From contig NZ_BCTK01000013.1 in assembly GCF_001571245.1 (NCBI RefSeq), forward strand, positions 286,723 through 350,722: 64,000 nt of DNA. The letters run 5' to 3'. A model generated the notes under the pieces. That model was not told the origin of the DNA, ran no database searches, and saw only the letters and a program-made list of their open reading frames with translations. This document shows, piece by piece, positions 33,455 to 42,390 of the stretch. The stretch's first letter is position 1. Each line of letters begins with the position of its first letter. The stretch is from Achromobacter piechaudii NBRC 102461 (GTDB taxonomy: Bacteria; Pseudomonadota; Gammaproteobacteria; Burkholderiales; Burkholderiaceae_B). Both the position numbers and the translations under genes were made by a program.

Positions 33455-35050
33455 TCAGAAGCCGACCGCCTGGCCGTCGCGTCGCGAATCCGATGCCGCC
33501 ACGTAGCCGCCCTGCGGCAAGCGGCAAATCAATTGCGCCGAACCGAATTCCAGGCTGTCCACCGGCGCCACCGCCACATTGTGGCCGCGCTCGCGCAGCG
33601 TCTGCACCACGTCGGCGGGCAGATGCGATTCCACATTCACAACCGGGCCCTTCTCGACGCGGAAGCGCGGCGCATCGCTCATCGCCTGCGGGTTCTGCTT
33701 GAACGCCGCCAGCCGCGTGACCATTTGCAGATGGCCTTGCGCCTGCATCGATCCGCCCATCACGCCGAACGACATCAGCGCCTGGCCGCCGCGCGTGACG
33801 AACGCGGGGATGATCGTGTGCATGGGCTTTTTGCGCGGCGCCACCTGATTGGCGTGGCCGGGCGTCAGCACGAAATTCAAGCCTCGGTTGTGCAGGCTGA
33901 TGCCCGTGCCCGGCACCACGACGCCGGAACCGAAGCCGTGGTAGTTGGACTGGATGAACGACACCATGGTGCCGTCCGCATCGGCGGTGGTCAGGTAGAC
34001 GGTGCCGCCCGTGGCGGGCGTGCCGGCCGTGGGCACGCTGGCGCGGTCCATCGAGATCAGGCGCGCGCGCTCGGCCAGGTAGGCGCGGTCCAGCAAGGCC
34101 TTGGCGTCCGTGCGCATGTGGCGCGGGTCGGCCACGTGATGATGCAGGTCCGCAAACGCCAGCTTCATCGCTTCGATGCTGACGTGGTAGTAGTCGGCGC
34201 TGTCCACGCCCATGCCTTCCAGGTCGAACTGTTCCAGCATGCCCAGCGCCATCAGCGCGGAAATGCCTTGGCCGTTGGGCGGAATTTCGTGCAGTTCGAC
34301 ATCGCGGAACGATTGCGAGATGGGCGCGACCCATTCCGGGCGATGCTCGGCGAGATCCGTGGCGCTCAGTGCGCCGCCCGTCTGGCTGGCGAAGTCGCTG
34401 ATCTTGCGGGCGAGTTCGCCGCGATAAAAGCTGTCGCCGCCGCTTTGCGCAATGTCGCGCAGGGTCTTGCCCTGCGCCGGGAAGCGCCACCATTCGCCGG
34501 CTTGGGGGGCGCGTCCTTGCGGCAGGAAGGCCTCGGCGAAACCGGGTTCGTGCGCCAGCTTGGGCGCCTGCGTCGCCCATTGGCGCGCGATGGTGGGCGA
34601 TATGGGGAAGCCTTCCTCGGCATAGGCGATGGCCGGCTCGAACAGCTTGGCGAAGGGCAGCTTGCCAAAGCGGTCGGACAGCGCCTTCCAGCCGGCGACC
34701 TGGCCAGGCACCGTGACGGTGCCCCAACCGGTGCCGGGCATGGCCTCGCGGCCATTGAAGTATTCGGGGGTCCAGGCGGCGGGCGCGCAGCCGCTGGAAT
34801 TCAAGCCATGCAGCCGGCCGTCGTGCCAGACCAGCGCGAACATGTCGCCGCCGATGCCGTTCATGACGGGTTCGACCACCGTGAGGGCAATCGCGGTGGC
34901 AATGGCGCTGTCAACGGCATTGCCACCGGCCAGCAGCATGCGTAGCCCCGCCTGCGCCGCCAGCGGCTGGCTGGTCGCGACCGCATTGGCGGCCAGGACC
35001 GGCATTTTTCGGGAAGCGTACGGAAAAGACCAATCGAAGGAGGGGGGCAT
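33455..35050 (-). CDS. Gamma-glutamyltransferase-family Ntn-hydrolase
   Basis: A 531-residue member of the gamma-glutamyltranspeptidase family, made as one chain and cleaved to two subunits by its own Thr. The nucleophile is Thr350 in PATGGTVYLTTADADG. Other signatures are ALTVVEPVMNGIGGDMFALV, the LHEIPPNGQG segment and the late GFGSGVVVPGTGISLHNRG and SFGVMGGSMQAQGH loops. No signal peptide is present, so it is cytosolic, like YwrD-type homologues, and may hydrolyse gamma-glutamyl or other amide bonds rather than glutathione. It lies 24 bp after a Bug receptor gene in the same operon. Confidence 0.9.
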   Translation of the reverse strand: MPPSFDWSFPYASRKMPVLAANAVATSQPLAAQAGLRMLLAGGNAVDSAIATAIALTVVEPVMNGIGGDMFALVWHDGRLHGLNSSGCAPAAWTPEYFNGREAMPGTGWGTVTVPGQVAGWKALSDRFGKLPFAKLFEPAIAYAEEGFPISPTIARQWATQAPKLAHEPGFAEAFLPQGRAPQAGEWWRFPAQGKTLRDIAQSGGDSFYRGELARKISDFASQTGGALSATDLAEHRPEWVAPISQSFRDVELHEIPPNGQGISALMALGMLEQFDLEGMGVDSADYYHVSIEAMKLAFADLHHHVADPRHMRTDAKALLDRAYLAERARLISMDRASVPTAGTPATGGTVYLTTADADGTMVSFIQSNYHGFGSGVVVPGTGISLHNRGLNFVLTPGHANQVAPRKKPMHTIIPAFVTRGGQALMSFGVMGGSMQAQGHLQMVTRLAAFKQNPQAMSDAPRFRVEKGPVVNVESHLPADVVQTLRERGHNVAVAPVDSLEFGSAQLICRLPQGGYVAASDSRRDGQAVGF

Positions 35051-35074
35051 GATGCTGGAACTCGTGGTTTAGGA

Positions 35075-36061
35075 TTACTGCGGGGTGATGCCGGCTTGGT
35101 CGATCAGCTGCTTGGTACGCGGAATTTCGGCCTTGATGAAAGCGGCGAATTCCTCGCGGCTGCCACCACGCGGCTCGGCGCCGGCTTCGGCGAGCTTACC
35201 GCGCAACGTCGGATCCGCCAGCACCTTGTTCACGGCGCGGTTGAGCTTTTCCAGAATCGGGGCGGGCGTGCCTTCCGGCGCGACCAGGCCGTACCACGGG
35301 GCGATGTCGTAGCCCGCATAGCCTTGTTCGGCGATGGTGGGAATGTCCGGCGCCAGCGCGGAGCGCTTCGAATTGGACATGCCCAGCGCAAGCAGCGCGC
35401 CGCTCTTGACCTGCGGCAAGCCGGTCATGATGGTGTCGAAGTACATCGACACCTGGCCGGAGAGCAGGGCCGGGATGGCTTCGCCCGCGCCCTTGTAGGG
35501 CACGTGCAGGATGTCGATGCCGGCGATGGACTTGAGCATTTCGCCCGCCATGTGCGAGGTCGTGCCCGTGCCGAACGACGCATAGGTCAGCTTGCCCGGA
35601 TTGGCGCGTGCATAGGCCACCATCTCGGGCAACGTCTTGAAGGGCTGTTGGGGGTTGGCCAGCAGGATGTTCGGCGTGTAGGCCACGAGCGACACCAGCG
35701 CGAACGCGTCCGGGTCGTAGGACAGGCGCTTTTGCATGAAGCGGTTGGTGACGACGGCGGCGGGGCCACCCATCAACAGCGTGTAGCCGTCGGGCGCCGA
35801 GCGGGCCACCGAGGCGCTGCCGATAGCCGCCGCAGCGCCGGGGCGCGCTTCAACCACGAAGGGCTGGCCCAGTTCGGTGGCCAGCGCCGCGCCCAGTTGG
35901 CGCGAGATCAGGTCCGTGGCGGAGCCGGCCTGGAACGGCACGACGATGCGCACGGGGTGCTGCGGCCAATCGGTGTCGGCGGCGGCGGTTTGTGCGCCGG
36001 CCTGGGCCGCGAAGGCAGCGGCGGCCAGGCCGGCCAGCGTCCGGATGAGACGAAATTTCAT
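35075..36061 (-). CDS. Bug/TctC-family periplasmic binding protein
   Basis: A 328-residue Bug-family receptor. ATG 36061 is chosen for its AAGGGGAA site and a signal peptide ending AGAQ-TAAA; the frame upstream to 36211 lacks both. Signatures: WPQHPVRIVVPFQAGSATDL, GQPFVVEARPGAAAAIGSA, APDGYTLLMGG and HVPYKGAGEAIPALLSGQVS. No permease genes are near. It is the first gene of an operon with the GGT-family enzyme, and divergent from a GntR regulator, so it probably binds the gamma-glutamyl-like or carboxylate compound handled by that enzyme (inference). Confidence 0.9.
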   Translation of the reverse strand: MKFRLIRTLAGLAAAAFAAQAGAQTAAADTDWPQHPVRIVVPFQAGSATDLISRQLGAALATELGQPFVVEARPGAAAAIGSASVARSAPDGYTLLMGGPAAVVTNRFMQKRLSYDPDAFALVSLVAYTPNILLANPQQPFKTLPEMVAYARANPGKLTYASFGTGTTSHMAGEMLKSIAGIDILHVPYKGAGEAIPALLSGQVSMYFDTIMTGLPQVKSGALLALGMSNSKRSALAPDIPTIAEQGYAGYDIAPWYGLVAPEGTPAPILEKLNRAVNKVLADPTLRGKLAEAGAEPRGGSREEFAAFIKAEIPRTKQLIDQAGITPQ

Positions 36062-36209
36062 TGGATTCCCCTTGATCGCGTTATGGAGTGATCGCGCCGG
36101 GCGGGTCTGCTGCCCCTTCCGCCGCGTGACCCGCCCCAAAAGGGACCGGCCGCAGGCAATTAGACGGGAGGCCTCTTCTGCGGACCATTGGTGTTTGCAT
36201 CCATGGATC

Positions 36210-36221
36210 ACTGGATCCAGT
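36210..36221. promoter_or_regulatory. Candidate GntR operator
   Basis: ACTGGATCCAGT is a perfect 12-bp palindrome midway between the Bug gene and the divergent gntR. A second TGGATC half-site lies 8 bp upstream (36204-36209). It is placed as expected for an operator controlling both promoters. Confidence 0.45.
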
Positions 36222-36276
36222 TTGTGTTATTTTTGCGTTTATCTATCATGGCGGCTTCCAAGCCCCGGGAACGACA

Positions 36277-36933
36277 ATGCTGCAATTCCAGAAGACAGCG
36301 ATCAGCGCCGAAGACGAGGCTTACCTCCATCTGCAACGCGAAATCCGCCTGGGCCACTATGCGCCGGGCCAACGCCTGGTGCCCGACGTGGTCGCCACCG
36401 AGATCGGCACCAGCCGCATGCCGGTGCGCGGCGCGCTGCGCCGGCTGGCCTCTGAAGGCTTGGTTGAAATCCGCGCCAATCGCGGCGCGGTGGTGCGGGG
36501 CCTGAACCACCAGGAAATGCTGGAAGTGTTCGAAATGCGCTCGGTGCTGGAAGGGCTGGCCATGCGCAATGCCGTCCTGCACATGAACGCCGAACACGTG
36601 CGCCGCCTGACCAATATGCTGGAACAGCTGGACCAGGGTTCCAGCGACTATCTGGACTGGACGTCCGCGCACCGGGAATTTCATGAATACCTGTGCAGCT
36701 TCTGCCAGCAGCCCCGGCTGCTACGTCAGATCTCCGAGCTGCATTCCGTCGTCGAGCCCTACATGCGCCTGTGGGCGGCACAGCCCGGCCGCGTGCTGCG
36801 CGTGCGCGAATCGCATCAAGAGCTGATCGACGCGCTGCAAACGCGCGACCCGGCGCGCTGCGAAGCGGCAATGCGCCAGCACGTGTTGAACACGGTGCCC
36901 GCGTTGCAGGCCTTCCTGGAAAAAAAGGGCTGA
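36277..36933 (+). CDS. GntR-family regulator, FadR/FCD subgroup
   Basis: A 218-residue transcriptional regulator. The N-terminal winged helix (about 10-75) has LQREIRLGHYAPGQRL, IGTSRMPVRGALRRLASEG and the wing EIRANRGAVV. The C-terminal all-helical FCD domain (about 85-210) has metal-ligand candidates in REFHEYL, ESHQELIDAL and MRQHV. The family senses small carboxylates. It is divergent from the Bug/GGT operon with a palindrome between, so that operon is its probable target; the MFS gene downstream may be another. Confidence 0.9.
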   Translation: MLQFQKTAISAEDEAYLHLQREIRLGHYAPGQRLVPDVVATEIGTSRMPVRGALRRLASEGLVEIRANRGAVVRGLNHQEMLEVFEMRSVLEGLAMRNAVLHMNAEHVRRLTNMLEQLDQGSSDYLDWTSAHREFHEYLCSFCQQPRLLRQISELHSVVEPYMRLWAAQPGRVLRVRESHQELIDALQTRDPARCEAAMRQHVLNTVPALQAFLEKKG

Positions 36934-37241
36934 TGCTGTCCTGGCGGGCGCGAGGCGAGGGCGGCTGCCTGCGCTGACTGTGGCGCACGCTTGCGTCGTT
37001 GCTCGCAAGGTGTTGCGCCGATGCCCGCTGACCGAACAGGTTTTCTCATCACGCAGGCTTTCGGCTTATAGCCGGGAGTAATATGTCGCGTCGGCCGGCC
37101 TCTGGCCCCGGCAAGAACACGCCGATTCGCGCCGCGTCCTTCTCACCCGTATCGATAGCGGAATGTCATCCGCGCCTGTCCTGCGGTGTCTGCAAGCCCT
37201 GGCGCGTCCACGGCCATAAAAAGACATCGAGGAGACGGGTT
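36934..37241. other. Non-coding gap between gntR and the MFS gene
   Basis: About 308 bp. The MFS frame is open from 37083, but those codons give an Arg/Pro-rich, non-membrane sequence and have no ribosome site. I find no separate gene here and no convincing hairpin. Confidence 0.35.
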
Positions 37242-38513
37242 TTGAACAAGCAAGAGTCGGGCGGCTGGTATTTCGGCTGGAACATCGTCGGCGCCGCCGC
37301 GGTACTCACCCTGCTGACGGTGGGGCTGCGCATGGGCATCGGGCCGTTTTTCCTGCCCATGGCCGACGGCCTGGGGTTTTCGCGCAGCCTGCTGTCGGGC
37401 ATCGTTGCGGTGGGCATGCTCTGCTATGGCCTGGCCATGCCCCTGGCGGGCTACCTGGTCAGCGTGCGCGGTACGCGCTTCGTGCTCCTGACGGGCACAG
37501 CCATCGTCGTGGCCTCTGCGTTGTGGACGGTGTTCGCGCGCGGTCCCATCGAATTCCTGCTGTCCTTCGGCGTGGCGTTGTCCGTCGGCCTGGCCTTCAC
37601 CAGCCCCGTGGCACTGACGCCCATCATCAGCCGCTGGTTCACGCGGCAGCGCGGCATGGCGCTGTTTTTCCTGTCTACCGGCTCCATGGCCGGCATTGCC
37701 TTGATGACGCCCACGCTGACCTTTGCGATTGCCGCCGTGGGTTGGCAGGAAACGCTGTTGGCCTTCGCCGTGCTGTTCGCCTTGTTGACCGTGCCGATGG
37801 CGCTGTTCGTCATGCGCGATGCAGCGCCCGAACACACCGACCTCTTGCCGCACCAGATTCCTGACGGCAAGGCATCGGCGCGCACCGCCTCGCCCACCAG
37901 CAAGGCCCCCGCGCCGAATGTGCGCGACGCCCTGCGCACGCTGCCGTTCTGGCAGGTGGCGCTGGGCCTGTTCGCCTGTGGCTACAGCATGAACCTGCTG
38001 GGTACGCACGGCATGCCCATGCTGATGGACCATGGCTTTGACGCCACCACCAGTTCGCTGGGCATCGGCCTGATCGGGCTGGTCGCCATCTTCAGCACGC
38101 TGGTGCTGGGCCGCATGTCCGACCAGGTCGAGCGGCGCAATATCCTGGCGGCGATCTATCTGGTGCGGGGATTGGGTTTCTTCGCGCTCGTGATGGTGGG
38201 CGCGCATTGGGAGCTGTACGCGGCGGCCACCATCGGCGGCATCGTGTGGGCGGGCAGCATCGCCTTGTCCTCGGCCATCCTGGCGGACGTCTATGGCATC
38301 CGCCTGGTCGGCGTGCTGTATGGCCTGACCTACCTGGGTCATCAGGTGGGCGGCATGATCAGCTCGTGGCTGGGGGGCTGGGCGTTCGACACCTTCCACA
38401 CGCACTGGGTCGCTTTCGGATCCGCTGGCGTGTTGCTGCTGCTGGCGGCCGCCATCTCTTTGCGGTTGCCCGGACGCGGCCTTGCGCGCGCGCCGGCAAC
38501 CGCCAGCCGCTGA
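37242..38513 (+). CDS. MFS transporter (probable carboxylate uptake; TTG start)
   Basis: Twelve-segment major facilitator of 423 residues. I choose TTG 37242, seven bases after GAGGAG, because the protein then opens NKQESGGWYFGWNIVGAAAV, the usual start of oxalate/formate- and monocarboxylate-type MFS proteins. Twelve hydrophobic segments can be counted. A conserved loop follows TM2 (PLAGYLVSVRGTRFV), and the central loop of about 35 residues (HTDLLPHQIPDGKASA...) is hydrophilic. The second half repeats the pattern with LVLGRMSDQVERRNIL. It converges with the reductase at 38516, only 2 bp between stops. Substrate unknown. Confidence 0.88.
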   Translation: MNKQESGGWYFGWNIVGAAAVLTLLTVGLRMGIGPFFLPMADGLGFSRSLLSGIVAVGMLCYGLAMPLAGYLVSVRGTRFVLLTGTAIVVASALWTVFARGPIEFLLSFGVALSVGLAFTSPVALTPIISRWFTRQRGMALFFLSTGSMAGIALMTPTLTFAIAAVGWQETLLAFAVLFALLTVPMALFVMRDAAPEHTDLLPHQIPDGKASARTASPTSKAPAPNVRDALRTLPFWQVALGLFACGYSMNLLGTHGMPMLMDHGFDATTSSLGIGLIGLVAIFSTLVLGRMSDQVERRNILAAIYLVRGLGFFALVMVGAHWELYAAATIGGIVWAGSIALSSAILADVYGIRLVGVLYGLTYLGHQVGGMISSWLGGWAFDTFHTHWVAFGSAGVLLLLAAAISLRLPGRGLARAPATASR

Positions 38514-38515
38514 AA

Positions 38516-39388
38516 TCAGCGGTCTTTCAAGAGCGTGACCAGTTCCGGCACGTAGCGTTCGCCACCGCCTTGCGTCACGGCCTGGTCGAACGTGTGCTGC
38601 ACGGCGGCGCCGATCTCGCGCACGGCGCCGGCTTCGGCCGCCATGGTGTTGTAGTAGGACAGGTCCTTTTGCGCGTTCGACATGAAAAAGCGCAGTGACG
38701 ACGGATCCTGCTCCAACAGATAGGGCTTGATGCGTTCCAGCGCCACGCCGCCGCCGCCGCCCTTGCCCAGCACGTCGGCGAACACGGCCGGGTCGATATC
38801 CGAGCGCAGCGCGCACGCGGCGGCTTCGGACAGCAAGGCCACCACGCCCAAGGACACGTAGTTGTGCAGCAGCTTCATGCGATGGCCGGCGCCCACGGGG
38901 CCGGCATGCGTGATGTTTTCGGCAAAGCAGGCCAGGATGGGCTTGCACTCTTCGAACAGCGCCGCGTCGCCGCCGACCAGCAGGTTCAAGCGGCCTTCGG
39001 CGGCCTCCTTGGGCGTGCGCGTCATTGGCGCGTCCAGGAAGCGGCCGCCGGCATCCGTCACGGCCTCGGCAACCTTGACGGTCGACGACGGAATGGCGGT
39101 CGAGCAGTCGATGATGACCGTGCCCGCGCGCAAGCCTTCCAGCACGCCGCCTTCGGACAGCAGCACGGCTTCGACCTGCGGGCTGCCGGTAACGCAAAGG
39201 ATGATGACGTCCGACTGAGCCGCCAGCGCGGCGCCGCTGGCCACGCTGGTCGCGCCAGCCGCTTTCAGCGCGTCCAGGGGCTGATTGCCCGGATGCTCAA
39301 GCACTGTCAGCGTGTGACCATGCTTGACCAGATTGCTTGCAATGCCGTGGCCCATGAGGCCAATACCAACCATGCCGACTTTCGCCAT
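38516..39388 (-). CDS. NAD(P)-dependent beta-hydroxyacid dehydrogenase (3-hydroxyisobutyrate dehydrogenase family)
   Basis: A 290-residue oxidoreductase reducing or oxidising short beta-hydroxy acids or tartronate semialdehyde. ATG 39388 follows an AGGAG site. The N-terminal dinucleotide fold has GMVGIGLMGHGIASNL and IILCVTGSPQVEAV. DCSTAIPSSTVKVAEAV leads to the substrate loop DAPMTRTPKEAAEGRLNLLV. The catalytic Lys is in GAGHRMKLLHNYVSLG. The C-terminal all-helical domain ends ERYVPELVTLLKDR. It is monocistronic, between the MFS gene and a divergent thioesterase gene. The motif TRTPKEA instead of the usual SGG variant leaves the exact substrate open. Confidence 0.9.
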   Translation of the reverse strand: MAKVGMVGIGLMGHGIASNLVKHGHTLTVLEHPGNQPLDALKAAGATSVASGAALAAQSDVIILCVTGSPQVEAVLLSEGGVLEGLRAGTVIIDCSTAIPSSTVKVAEAVTDAGGRFLDAPMTRTPKEAAEGRLNLLVGGDAALFEECKPILACFAENITHAGPVGAGHRMKLLHNYVSLGVVALLSEAAACALRSDIDPAVFADVLGKGGGGGVALERIKPYLLEQDPSSLRFFMSNAQKDLSYYNTMAAEAGAVREIGAAVQHTFDQAVTQGGGERYVPELVTLLKDR

Positions 39389-39614
39389 CTTCGACTGCTC
39401 CTGCCATGTATAGGAATGTTGTGGCGTAAATCTTACTCTTAGATCTCCCCGGGCATGAAGCCGCCGCGCGACCAAGTTGCGCCTGTGCTTGCAATCCAGG
39501 GCACCTGCTGTTTGCGTACGCTGCGCGTACAACTCTTGCCATCGGGTATGTCCGAGCAGATGGGGTTTGCGATACTTTCAGCCATCCAATATCGGATGCT
39601 CTTGATTTCACGCC

Positions 39615-40043
39615 ATGACTGATTCCATACCCGAAGGCTTTGCGCCGTGGCGCCCCAGCAGTCCGTTCATGACGCATCTGGCGGACCTGGGCACGCTGTA
39701 CCGGCGCGACGCCGACAGCGTGCTGGCGCTGCGTGTCAACGAAGCGCACACCAACATGCATGGCATGGCGCACGGCGGCCTGTTGGCCACGCTGGCGGAC
39801 AGCGCGCTGGGGCACACCATCGCCGAACAGGCGCAGGTGTCGATCGTGACGGTGCAAATGTCGGTGGAATACCTGAACGCGGTGCAGCCCGGCGACTGGC
39901 TGCAAGCGCATGTGCAGATCGACAAGCAGGGCAAGCGCCTGATCTACGCCCACTGCCTGCTGCGCGCGGACGGACGCGTCATGCTCAAGGCGAACGCCGT
40001 GTTCGCCGTGCGCGCCGCGCCATCGCCCGTGTCGGACGGCTGA
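39615..40043 (+). CDS. PaaI-type hotdog-fold thioesterase
   Basis: A 142-residue hotdog-fold acyl-CoA thioesterase of the PaaI/YbgC-like group. The core motif NMHGMAHGGLLATLADSALG (about residues 47-66) carries the GG-x-x-x-x-x-D helix with the catalytic acidic residue. It is followed by the strand VTVQMSVEYLNAVQPGD, typical of the family. These enzymes release CoA from phenylacetyl-type or other thioesters. It is divergent from the reductase at 38516 and 161 bp upstream of the CoA-transferase operon, so it fits with CoA-ester metabolism nearby; the substrate is unknown. Confidence 0.88.
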   Translation: MTDSIPEGFAPWRPSSPFMTHLADLGTLYRRDADSVLALRVNEAHTNMHGMAHGGLLATLADSALGHTIAEQAQVSIVTVQMSVEYLNAVQPGDWLQAHVQIDKQGKRLIYAHCLLRADGRVMLKANAVFAVRAAPSPVSDG

Positions 40044-40204
40044 CGGCCGGGCGCACGCACGGCGCATCACGCGCGGCTCACGCCCGCGCCCACGCTGCGA
40101 AACAGCTTTGAAAAGCCACGAACGCAGCGTTCGAAACTTTCAACTCCTCATGGAACGAGGGCGCGAACATAATTCTCCGAAAGCAGTTGAACAACGGAGA
40201 CACT

Positions 40205-41386
40205 ATGCTTCACAACGCCCTGCGCGGCATCAAAGTCGTGGACTTGTCGCGCATACTCGCCGGCCCCTGGTGCACGCAGAACCTGGCCGACCTGGGCGCC
40301 CAGGTCATCAAGATCGAACACCCTACGCGCGGCGACGATACGCGCGGCTGGGGCCCGCCTGACCTGCAATCCGAAGACGGCGGCGCGGCCATGTCCGCCT
40401 ATTTCATGGCGTGCAACCGGGGCAAGCAGTCGGTCGCCATCGACTTCGCCTCGGAAGCGGGCGCCGACCGCGTGCGCGAGCTGGTGGCCGACGCCGACAT
40501 CCTGGTCGAAAACTACAAGGCGGGCGGGCTGCGCAAGTATGGGCTGGACTACGACACCCTCGCTCGCATCAACCCGCGCCTGATCTATCTGTCCATCACC
40601 GGCTACGGCCAGTCCGGCCCCCTGGCCCAAAAGCCCGGCTACGACTACGTGTTCCAGGGCATGGGCGGGCTGATGAGCTACACCGGCCAGCCCGATGGCA
40701 CGCCCGGCGCGGGTCCGTTGCGCACCGGAGTCGCGGTGGTGGACCTGATGACGGGCATGTACGCCACGTCCGCCGTGTTGGCAGCCCTGCGCCAGCGCGA
40801 CCAGACCGGGCAGGGCATGCCATTGGATATCTGCCTGCTTGACGTCGCCGTGGCGCTCAACGCCAATCAGGGCGCCAACTACCTGGTGTCCGGCGTCGCG
40901 CCCAAGCGCAGCGGCAATGCCCATCCGAACTGCGCGCCCTACGAAGTGTTCGCGTGCGCTGACGGCCACCTGATCCTGGCGATCGGCAACGACGGTCAGT
41001 TCTCCCGCTTTTGCGAAGTGGCCGGCCATCCCGAATGGGCGCTGGACGCCCGCTACGCCACCAACAGCGCGCGCCTGGCGCACATGGACAGCCTGCGCGC
41101 GAGCGTCGCGCAAGTCTTGGCGGCCGCGCCGCGCCAGCACTGGACCGACGCGTTCGACCGTAGAGGCGTGCCGTGGGGGCCGATCCACACGCTGGACGAG
41201 GTCTTTGCCCACCCGCAGGTGCTGCATCGGCAATTGGTGCAGACCGCCGCGCATCCCGTGCTGGGCGAAATGCGGCTGGTGCGCAACCCGCTGTTGGCCG
41301 GCACGCCGGTTGACGCGCTGGGGGCGGCGCCGCCCTTGCTGGGAGAACACACCGACCAAGTGCTGGGCAGTCCGGCCACGATTTGA
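40205..41386 (+). CDS. CaiB/BaiF-family (class III) CoA transferase
   Basis: A 393-residue class III CoA transferase that moves CoA between carboxylic acids through an aspartyl anhydride. ATG 40205 has a GGAGA site four bases before. Signatures are GIKVVDLSRILAGPWCTQNLADLGAQVIKIE at the N-terminus, then SVAIDFASEAG, ENYKAGGLRKYGL and LIYLSITGYGQSGP, and the catalytic Asp at about residue 180 in AVVDLMTGMYA. It starts a three-gene operon with a Bug receptor and an enoyl-CoA hydratase: bind the acid, activate it to CoA, then hydrate it. The donor and acceptor acids cannot be inferred. Confidence 0.92.
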   Translation: MLHNALRGIKVVDLSRILAGPWCTQNLADLGAQVIKIEHPTRGDDTRGWGPPDLQSEDGGAAMSAYFMACNRGKQSVAIDFASEAGADRVRELVADADILVENYKAGGLRKYGLDYDTLARINPRLIYLSITGYGQSGPLAQKPGYDYVFQGMGGLMSYTGQPDGTPGAGPLRTGVAVVDLMTGMYATSAVLAALRQRDQTGQGMPLDICLLDVAVALNANQGANYLVSGVAPKRSGNAHPNCAPYEVFACADGHLILAIGNDGQFSRFCEVAGHPEWALDARYATNSARLAHMDSLRASVAQVLAAAPRQHWTDAFDRRGVPWGPIHTLDEVFAHPQVLHRQLVQTAAHPVLGEMRLVRNPLLAGTPVDALGAAPPLLGEHTDQVLGSPATI

Positions 41387-41407
41387 ACCACCCCTGAGGA
41401 GACAACA

Positions 41408-42379
41408 ATGAAACCGATCCACACGACGCTTGCAGTCCTGCTGGCCTGCCTGGCCACACCCGGCCTGGCCAACGCGGACTATCCCGACAAGCCCATCCGC
41501 CTGGTGGTGCCCTATGCCGTGGGCGGCACCACCGACATCATTGCCCGCGTGGTGGGCAACAAGCTGGGCGCGCAACTGGGCCAGTCGGTCATCATCGAAA
41601 ACAAGCCGGGCGCGGGCGGCAGCATCGGTTCAGCCTACGCCGCCAAGCAGCCGGCCGATGGTTATACGCTGGTGATGGCCGTCGAAAGCTCGCACGCCGT
41701 CAACCCCAACGTCTACGCCAAGAGCGCCTACGATCCCGTCCGCGATTTCGCGCCGATCAGCAACCTGGCTGACGTGCCCAACGTGCTGGTGGTGAACCCC
41801 GGCATGCCCGCGGCCAGCCTGCCGGCCTTTCTGAAGCTGCTTAAGGCCGAGCCCGGCAAGTACGCGTTCGGCTCGTCGGGCAATGGCGGACTCAGCCATA
41901 TGAATGGCGAACTGTTCATGAAGACGACCGGAACGCGCATGCTGCATGTGCCTTACAAGGGGCTGGGCCCCGCCTTGAACGACCTGGTCGCCGGCCAGGT
42001 GCAGGTGGTGTTCGACAACATCCCGTCGTCCTATCCGTTGATCCAGGCGCAGCGCATCCGCCCCTTGGCGGTCGCGGCCAGACAGCGGCTCAAGGTCCTG
42101 CCCGACGTGCCCACTTACGCCGAGGCGGGCCTGCCCGCCATGAACCACCCGTCGTGGTTCGGCCTGGCCGCGCCTGCGGGCACGCCGGCGGCCGTGCTGG
42201 ACACCTTGAACGCAGCCGTGCGCCAGACATTGGCGGACCCGGCCACGGTCGAGGCCATCGAACGGCAGGGCGCCGTGCCCAGCCCGATGTCGCGCGAGGA
42301 ATTCGGCGCCTTGATCGCAGAGTCCTACGGTCACTGGAAGACGGTGGTCGAGGACATCAAATTCGAGAAAATGCAGTGA
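41408..42379 (+). CDS. Bug/TctC-family periplasmic binding protein
   Basis: A 323-residue Bug receptor with an AGGAG site and a signal peptide ending GLANA-DY. It shows YPDKPIRLVVPYAVGGTTDI, GQSVIIENKPGAGGSIGSA, QPADGYTLVMAVESSHAVNP and HVPYKGLGPALNDLVAGQVQ. It is the middle gene of the CoA transferase/Bug/enoyl-CoA hydratase operon, 21 bp after the transferase and 11 bp before the hydratase. It lacks permease partners. It is the third orphan Bug protein in the window. Confidence 0.9.
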   Translation: MKPIHTTLAVLLACLATPGLANADYPDKPIRLVVPYAVGGTTDIIARVVGNKLGAQLGQSVIIENKPGAGGSIGSAYAAKQPADGYTLVMAVESSHAVNPNVYAKSAYDPVRDFAPISNLADVPNVLVVNPGMPAASLPAFLKLLKAEPGKYAFGSSGNGGLSHMNGELFMKTTGTRMLHVPYKGLGPALNDLVAGQVQVVFDNIPSSYPLIQAQRIRPLAVAARQRLKVLPDVPTYAEAGLPAMNHPSWFGLAAPAGTPAAVLDTLNAAVRQTLADPATVEAIERQGAVPSPMSREEFGALIAESYGHWKTVVEDIKFEKMQ

Positions 42380-42390
42380 CAGGAGCGCAT

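Noticed and set aside
37143..39197. 684-codon open frame on the minus strand
   Set aside because: It shadows the MFS gene and runs into the reductase in another phase; the protein is Arg/His-rich with no recognisable domain.
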